A stretch of DNA of 36,158 bases from contig JBLNDT010000031.1 of assembly GCA_050261915.1 (NCBI GenBank), positions 1 to 36,158 on the forward strand, written 5' to 3'. Within the stretch, counting starts at the first letter, position 1, and each line of letters opens with the position of its first letter. The position numbers were made by a program, and so were the translations under genes. Shown here piece by piece: positions 31,171-36,158 of this stretch. This DNA is from UBA699 sp050261915 (lineage in GTDB: Bacteria > Bacillota > Clostridia > Clostridiales > Clostridiaceae). The notes beneath the pieces are model-generated. The model worked only from the letters and a program-made list of their open reading frames with translations, searched no databases and was not told the origin of the DNA.

Positions 31171-33279
31171 ATGGATACTTCTTTAAAATATAAATATTTT
31201 TTTAACAGAGAATTAAGCTGGCTTGAATTTAATCACAGGGTTTTAGAAGAAGCAAAAGACAATGGAAACCCTCTTTTTGAAAGACTTAAATTTCTTTCAA
31301 TAGTAAGCTCCAACCTTGACGAGTTCTTTATGGTAAGAGTAGGCTCCCTTCAAGACCAGATAGTTGCCGGGTTCAAAAAACTTGACCCTGCTGGATTAAG
31401 CCCAGAGGAGCAAATGAAAAAAATCTCCATTAGAACTCATCAAATGGTAAATGACCAATATAATTGTTTTAACCGTTCCTTGAAACAGTCCCTTAAAAAG
31501 CAAGGAATAATTTTTCTTAAGCCAAAACAGCTGAATAAGGATCAGACTGATTTTGTAAATGACTATTATATAAAAAACGTATACCCTGTCTTAACTCCAA
31601 TGGTGGTGGACCAGAGCAGACCATTTCCACTTCTGCTTAACAAGTCCTTAAACATAGCTCTTCTAGTTGAAACAAAAAAAGGGGACAAGGGAAATTTATT
31701 TGCTTCTGTACAGGTACCTTCAGTATTAAATAGATTTATAGAGCTCCCAAGCAGTGAAGGTATAAGGAGCTTTATATTACTTGAAGATATGATAACAATG
31801 AATCTGAATGGGCTCTTTACAGGACACAACATAATTACTTCAAGCTGCTTTAGAATAACAAGAAATGCAGACTTATCAATTGATGAAGAGGAAGCAGAGG
31901 ATTTACTTGAAGCCATCGAGGAGTCCGTTAAACAAAGGCGCTGGGGTGCTGTTGTAAGACTTGAAGCTGATAAGGATATAGATAAAACCTTAATAAATAT
32001 TTTAATGGAAGAACTAGAGGTGTCACAAGGTGAACTATACGAAATAGATGGCCCCCTTGATTTAACCTATCTAATGAAACTGACTAATTTGAGTGGTTAC
32101 GACAATTTAAAGTATTCACCAATAGAGCCTCAGCCTTCTCCATATTTTATGGAAAGCGATAATATTTTTGATGTAATTTCAGAAAATGACATACTTATTC
32201 ATCATCCATACCAATCCTTTGATCCAATTATAGAAATGGTAAAAACTGCAGCAGAAGATCCGGAGGTGCTTGCTATTAAACAAACCTTATACAGGGTAAG
32301 CGGCAATTCACCAATAGTTGCAGCCCTGGCAAAGGCTGCTGAAAAAGGGAAGCAGGTTACTGTGCTTGTGGAGCTGAAGGCAAGGTTTGATGAGGAGAAT
32401 AACATAATCTGGGCAAAACGACTTGAAAAAGCTGGGTGTCATGTTATATACGGACTTATTGGTTTAAAAACACACTGCAAAGTATTGCTTGTAGTTCGAA
32501 AGGAAGAAAGCGGCATAAAAAGATATGTTCACCTTGGAACAGGAAATTATAATGATGTAACTGCAAAAATTTACTCGGATTTTGGTTTATTTACCTCAAA
32601 CCCTTATTTTGGAGCAGATGCATCTGCACTTTTCAACATGCTTTCAGGTCATTCAGAGCCACATAATATGTATAAAGCAGTACTTGCCCCTCTTAACATG
32701 AGAGAAAGCTTTATTACCTTGATAAGACAGGAGGCAGATAACGCAAAAGCAGGAAGAAAGGCTATGATATTAGCCAAGGTAAATTCTCTGGTAGATACTG
32801 AAATTATAGAAGAACTTTACAAGGCATCTACTGCGGGTGTGGAAATCGAGCTTCTAGTAAGAGGTGTCTGCTGTCTTAAACCAGGGGTTCCCGGAGTAAG
32901 CGAAAGGATAACTGTAAAAAGCATTGTGGGAAGATTCCTTGAGCACAGCAGAATATACTATTTTTACAATAATGGAGAAGAACTTACTTATCTTTCTAGT
33001 GCAGATTTAATGAGCAGAAATTTAGACCGCAGGGTTGAGCTTTTATTCCCTGTAGAGGATGTTAACACAAAGAAAAAGATTAAAGAATTACTTGAAATAT
33101 CACTAAGAGATACTGTAAAGGCAAGAATTCTTAAAACTGATGGAACATATATAAGAGTGGATAAGAGGAAAAAAGCGATTATAAACAGTCAGGAAGTGTT
33201 CTATAAGTTAGCTTTAAAGGAAGTAAAAAAATTAAAGAAAGAATCCGCTGTTATAGATTTTAAGCCAATAGTCTCCTAA
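31171..33279 (+). CDS. ppk1: Polyphosphate kinase 1
   Basis: 702 residues, full length. It reversibly makes polyphosphate from ATP. The N domain begins FFNRELSWLEFNHRVLEEA and SSNLDEFFMVRVG. The two catalytic histidines fall at 435 (GLKTHCKVLLV) and 592 (GRFLEHSRIYYF) when counted from the chosen start, the same numbers as in E. coli PPK1. HLGTGNYNDVTAKIYSDFGL, ARFDEENN and SSADLMSRNLDRRVEL are also as in the family. ATG 31171 is preferred over the overlapping GTG 31162 because GAGGG lies just before it at normal distance. Transcribed with the degenerate Ppx paralogue; ends in a strong shared terminator. Confidence 0.96.
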   Translation: MDTSLKYKYFFNRELSWLEFNHRVLEEAKDNGNPLFERLKFLSIVSSNLDEFFMVRVGSLQDQIVAGFKKLDPAGLSPEEQMKKISIRTHQMVNDQYNCFNRSLKQSLKKQGIIFLKPKQLNKDQTDFVNDYYIKNVYPVLTPMVVDQSRPFPLLLNKSLNIALLVETKKGDKGNLFASVQVPSVLNRFIELPSSEGIRSFILLEDMITMNLNGLFTGHNIITSSCFRITRNADLSIDEEEAEDLLEAIEESVKQRRWGAVVRLEADKDIDKTLINILMEELEVSQGELYEIDGPLDLTYLMKLTNLSGYDNLKYSPIEPQPSPYFMESDNIFDVISENDILIHHPYQSFDPIIEMVKTAAEDPEVLAIKQTLYRVSGNSPIVAALAKAAEKGKQVTVLVELKARFDEENNIIWAKRLEKAGCHVIYGLIGLKTHCKVLLVVRKEESGIKRYVHLGTGNYNDVTAKIYSDFGLFTSNPYFGADASALFNMLSGHSEPHNMYKAVLAPLNMRESFITLIRQEADNAKAGRKAMILAKVNSLVDTEIIEELYKASTAGVEIELLVRGVCCLKPGVPGVSERITVKSIVGRFLEHSRIYYFYNNGEELTYLSSADLMSRNLDRRVELLFPVEDVNTKKKIKELLEISLRDTVKARILKTDGTYIRVDKRKKAIINSQEVFYKLALKEVKKLKKESAVIDFKPIVS

Positions 33280-33310
33280 AAAGGCTGCCGTTAAACCGGC
33301 AGCCTTTTCA
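33279..33310 (+). terminator. Shared terminator of ppk1 and SixA-CHAD, stop codon in loop
   Basis: AAAAGGCTGCCG / CGGCAGCCTTTT, a 12-bp perfect stem with loop TTAAAC. The stem touches the TAA of ppk1, and the loop holds the minus-strand stop of the SixA-CHAD gene (33291-33293). Both strands end in U-rich arms. Confidence 0.88.
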
Positions 33311-34562
33311 TAAGCTTGTTAAAATATTTTAATGATTTTTGTCTCTTTAAATTCTCATGTTCTATTAAAATACCCGCTTCATAATTTAATTCAGCTGATC
33401 CGTATTTATCATTAAAGCTCTCCAGCAAGGAAATGTTTTGAAAGGCATCACATATGCTGCCTAAACATTCCTGCATCTCTTCAAGATTCCACCCTTCGTA
33501 TTTTTTACAGGTTAACTTAAGGCTGTTTTTCAAATACCTTAGTTTTTTTATGTGAACCCTGAGGTTGTGTACATCCTTTATATTATCAAAGTCAATTGAC
33601 CTCAAGAGTTCCCCTGTCTTTCTATACCAAGACTTTAACCTCTTATTTGCAAATGATGGCATATTAATTTCATCTGTATTTACGGCATCTATAAGGTTTG
33701 ATATTTCTATCAATTCAGTATCCATATTTCCATCTGAAATATACTTGAAAACATTTAAATTTTCCTTTTTACGTTCAGACTCTAATACTTCATTTAAAGC
33801 CTCTTTATTTTCCTTTTTAATAGAATCCCATTCCATATTAATAACATCCAGTTCACGTGTATAGGAAAATCTTTGTGCCATATCCTTTAGTTTTTTCTGT
33901 AGTATTAAATAATCCTCATTTTTAAGCAGAGGCTTCATAAAAGAAAGGGTGCACCTAAGCTGTCTTATTCTAATCCTTATCTGATGGATGCATTCAGCAT
34001 TACTTTTATTGTTTAAATACATCTCCTTCAAAGCTCTGGCTTCATCAATATACTTTAAAAGAACCAGATTAAGATTTTTACTGTATTCAGCTGTTGAGTC
34101 ATTCTGGTCAGCATGAACCAGCAGCTTTAATTTCCCTTTAAATTCACTCACATCATTCATATGAAATATCCCGGCTGTTCCCTTTTTAAACTGAAGCTTT
34201 TCGCCGCAAATTATAAAACCCAGCTGGCTGAGATATGGCTCATGTCCCACAAGTATCAAGGTTTTGCTTTGGTCAACATTTTTCACTTTTTCAAATAAAG
34301 CAGAATCAGGTGCTTCTGCCAAAAAGTCAAAGTATTCAATTTCCTTCACTTTAAGCAATTTTGAAATAATCTGAGCAGTTTCACTGGCCCTTAAAACTGA
34401 GCTTGTCCATATCACTATTCCAGTATCAGGAATTAAGTTCTTTATTAGGCGGATAGTATTTTGTATCTGCTCTTTTCCTTTTTTTATTAAAAGTCTCTTT
34501 GAATCCTCTCTGTTTATCTCACGGTTTTGTGCTTTTCCATGCCTTACTAATATGATATTCAT
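33291..34562 (-). CDS. SixA-type histidine phosphatase fused to a CHAD domain
   Basis: 423 residues in two parts. Residues 1-150 are a histidine-phosphatase (RHG) domain close to SixA: VRHGKA (R7, H8), SSVLRASETA (R58), E83 and VGHEPYL (H107), all catalytic residues present. Residues about 160-415 are a CHAD domain: CIHQIRIRIRQLR (H193 with Arg at 196, 198, 200, 203) and DVHNLRVHIKKLRYLK (H332, R335, K339, K340, R342), the paired basic helices known to bind polyphosphate. CHAD proteins localise to polyphosphate granules, so this fusion likely brings a phosphatase to polyphosphate; the target (phospho-histidine protein or small molecule) is inferred. It follows the PPK2 gene by 26 bases in an operon. 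Confidence 0.9.
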   Translation of the reverse strand: MNIILVRHGKAQNREINREDSKRLLIKKGKEQIQNTIRLIKNLIPDTGIVIWTSSVLRASETAQIISKLLKVKEIEYFDFLAEAPDSALFEKVKNVDQSKTLILVGHEPYLSQLGFIICGEKLQFKKGTAGIFHMNDVSEFKGKLKLLVHADQNDSTAEYSKNLNLVLLKYIDEARALKEMYLNNKSNAECIHQIRIRIRQLRCTLSFMKPLLKNEDYLILQKKLKDMAQRFSYTRELDVINMEWDSIKKENKEALNEVLESERKKENLNVFKYISDGNMDTELIEISNLIDAVNTDEINMPSFANKRLKSWYRKTGELLRSIDFDNIKDVHNLRVHIKKLRYLKNSLKLTCKKYEGWNLEEMQECLGSICDAFQNISLLESFNDKYGSAELNYEAGILIEHENLKRQKSLKYFNKLMKRLPV

Positions 34563-34588
34563 TTATATCACACCCCTTAAACGGCATT

Positions 34589-36055
34589 TTATTTTCCAAT
34601 AATTTGTTTTCCATATTTTATAAATTCCTGCATTACCTTTACCCGTGCATATTTTTTGTCTTGTCCAGATATAATGATCCATGGTGCATATGCAGTATTT
34701 GTACGAACAAGCATTTCATTCATTGCATCTATATAACCGTCCCACTTTTCCCTGTTTCTCCAGTCTTCGCTGGTTATCTTATATAGCTTTTTTTCATTAG
34801 CTTCCCTATCATTAAATCTTCGAAGCTGCTCATCTTTGTCTATGTAAAGGAAAAATTTCAATACCAGGGTTCCGAAGTTTGCAAGTTGTCTTTCCATATT
34901 GTTAATTTCTTCATAGCTTCTTTTCCATTCAGGAACAGAAGCAAAGCCCTCAATTCTTTCCACCAGCACTCTTCCATACCAGCTTCTATCAAATATGGTT
35001 ATCCTTCCTTTTGGAGGTATGTTTTTCATAAATCTCCAAAGATAATGAAACTTCTTTTCTGTTTCATCTGGCGCAGCTATTGGAACCACCTCGTAAATTC
35101 TTGGATCTATAGCCCTTGTAAGCCTTTTTATGGTGCCTCCCTTGCCAGCTGCATCCATACCTTCAAACACAAGTACACATGGAATTTTTTTATTGTATAA
35201 CTCATAGGATATATTTTTCACTTCTTCCTGAAGCTTTTTTACCATTTCCTTATATTCATTTTCACCCAGACTCATACTTAAATCCACTAAGTCCAGTGGT
35301 TTTGTTTCAATCTTATCATCAGTTTCAAATTCCGGGATTTTTTTGCTTTTTTCGTTAATACGATTGATTTCTGAGTTTATCTTTTGAATTGTTGTACCAA
35401 GCACAAATTTCGATGCAGCTTCCAAATCCTCTGTATTTACCACGTTCCAGCTACTGAATGGTAAGTCTGAAAGTTTAAGCACAGCATCAAAATGTTTAAG
35501 ATATGCCTTGTAATTTGAATTCTGGACTATATCTCTGTGGGTTACAAAGAAAGACCTGAACTTGTCATTCTTTAGCTCATCTATTCTTTTTCTCTGGGTT
35601 TTTTCTCTCTCATGGAGAAAGAACTTAATAATTATCATATCATCGTCAAAAAGTTTTTTTTCCATGGAGATAAAATCTTCAAGATTTTGCTTTAATTCAT
35701 CAGTACGAACCTCTAAATGATTCATTGCTTTATAATAGAAACTACGATCAAAAATCGAAACATCTCCCCTTTTGGGCAGCTTTTTCCAAAATCTCCACAA
35801 AAAAGGCCTTGTCTTTTCTTCTTCTGAACAATTTTCAAAATCGCTGACCTTGAAAGAACGTGGATCCAGCCCACGAATCAGCTCCTTTATTATAAAACCC
35901 TTCCCTGAGGATTCCCATCCATCTACTATTATAAGTACCGGAATGTTCAGATTTTTTACTTGTCTTTGAATAGCACCCAGCTGATCCCCTAATTCTGAAA
36001 CATTAAGATGTTTGTATGGATTTGAAATATTCTCAAAATCATACTCAATAATCAT
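34589..36055 (-). CDS. pap: Two-domain PPK2, polyphosphate:AMP phosphotransferase type
   Basis: 488 residues with tandem PPK2 domains, the layout of class II (PAP) enzymes that make ADP from AMP with polyphosphate. The C-terminal domain is canonical: Walker A GMDAAGKGG (from 299), LWRFMKNIPPKGRITIFDRSWYGRVLVERIEGF with the Walker B and lid residues. The N-terminal domain is divergent: GWESSGKG (Glu for the conserved Asp) and FDRSFYYKAMNH instead of FDRSWYGR, so it is probably structural. ATG 36055 is chosen since GGAGGG lies just before it; the ATG at 36070 lies inside that region. Co-transcribed with the SixA-CHAD gene. Class II assignment is from the two-domain architecture. Confidence 0.9.
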   Translation of the reverse strand: MIIEYDFENISNPYKHLNVSELGDQLGAIQRQVKNLNIPVLIIVDGWESSGKGFIIKELIRGLDPRSFKVSDFENCSEEEKTRPFLWRFWKKLPKRGDVSIFDRSFYYKAMNHLEVRTDELKQNLEDFISMEKKLFDDDMIIIKFFLHEREKTQRKRIDELKNDKFRSFFVTHRDIVQNSNYKAYLKHFDAVLKLSDLPFSSWNVVNTEDLEAASKFVLGTTIQKINSEINRINEKSKKIPEFETDDKIETKPLDLVDLSMSLGENEYKEMVKKLQEEVKNISYELYNKKIPCVLVFEGMDAAGKGGTIKRLTRAIDPRIYEVVPIAAPDETEKKFHYLWRFMKNIPPKGRITIFDRSWYGRVLVERIEGFASVPEWKRSYEEINNMERQLANFGTLVLKFFLYIDKDEQLRRFNDREANEKKLYKITSEDWRNREKWDGYIDAMNEMLVRTNTAYAPWIIISGQDKKYARVKVMQEFIKYGKQIIGK

Positions 36056-36077
36056 GTCTGCCCTCCGCATATAAATA

Positions 36078-36158
36078 TTAAGGTCTTTCCAATATGTTTA
36101 TATAATCTTTCTTTGTTACGATGCTTTTATATGCAGGTCTCATTATCTTTTCTGCGTT
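36078..36158 (-). CDS. C-terminal end of an upstream gene, cut by the window edge
   Basis: A minus-strand frame is open from the window edge to TAA at 36078-36080 and gives 26 residues (ending in NILERP) with protein-like composition (KSIVTKKDYINIL). It ends 22 bases before the PPK2 start, so it may be the first part of the PPK2-SixA-CHAD operon. Too little is visible to name it. Confidence 0.45.
   Translation of the reverse strand, partial: NAEKIMRPAYKSIVTKKDYINILERP

Overview
The window is AT-rich, densely packed and gene-complete except at its two edges. It looks like chromosome from a clostridial Firmicute (Clostridium sensu lato). The reasons are strong GGAGG-type ribosome sites, AGA/ATA-rich codon use, a Rex redox repressor, an ECF sigma operon of clostridial type, PepV and PepT peptidases, YkvA and TPM-domain proteins, and many short U-tailed hairpin terminators. 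I see no rRNA, tRNA, CRISPR array, insertion sequence or prophage gene.

Layout. 1-293 is the tail of a family 18 glycosidase. 363-3298 (minus) is an ECF sigma factor / membrane-anchored beta-propeller protein / lipoprotein operon. 3423-9431 (minus) holds an AAT-type amino-acid permease, a small membrane protein, threonine aldolase with an AlkA-like glycosylase, a Cys-rich small protein and a class B penicillin-binding protein. 9607-10681 (plus) is a universal stress protein followed by Rex. 10731-19024 (minus) is a peptide-use block: PepV, a YjeM-type transporter, PepT, a MalT-like LuxR regulator and a second, divergent PepT. 19104-21856 (minus) holds a membrane diguanylate cyclase, a DUF488 protein and an XRE-TPR regulator. 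22053-26756 holds a 48-aa gene, YkvA, a MerR regulator with its 14-TM-type MFS exporter, a cysteine synthase-like enzyme and a TPM-domain protein. 26766-27236 is a small secreted or anchored protein.

The most interesting region is 27307-36055, an inorganic polyphosphate locus. It encodes a free-standing HD-domain protein resembling the C-terminal half of Ppx/GppA, a full Ppx/GppA enzyme, a divergently transcribed second Ppx/GppA paralogue coupled to polyphosphate kinase 1, and a convergent operon of a two-domain PPK2 (polyphosphate:AMP phosphotransferase type) with a SixA phosphatase-CHAD fusion. The second Ppx paralogue has Asp-to-Asn changes at three separate motifs (both nucleotide-fold phosphate motifs and the HD motif). 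It therefore looks like a pseudo-enzyme retained as a partner or sensor for PPK1. Synthesis (PPK1), breakdown (Ppx), nucleotide recharging (PPK2) and binding (CHAD) are together in one 9-kb stretch.

Regulatory signals visible by eye include a good candidate Rex operator just downstream of the AAT permease promoter, palindromes in the XRE-regulator promoter and beside the 48-aa gene, a repeated GTATGA box upstream of both pepT genes that could be the target of the adjacent MalT-like regulator, and several terminators whose loop contains the stop codon of the gene they terminate. All promoter, operator and terminator calls are by inspection only.
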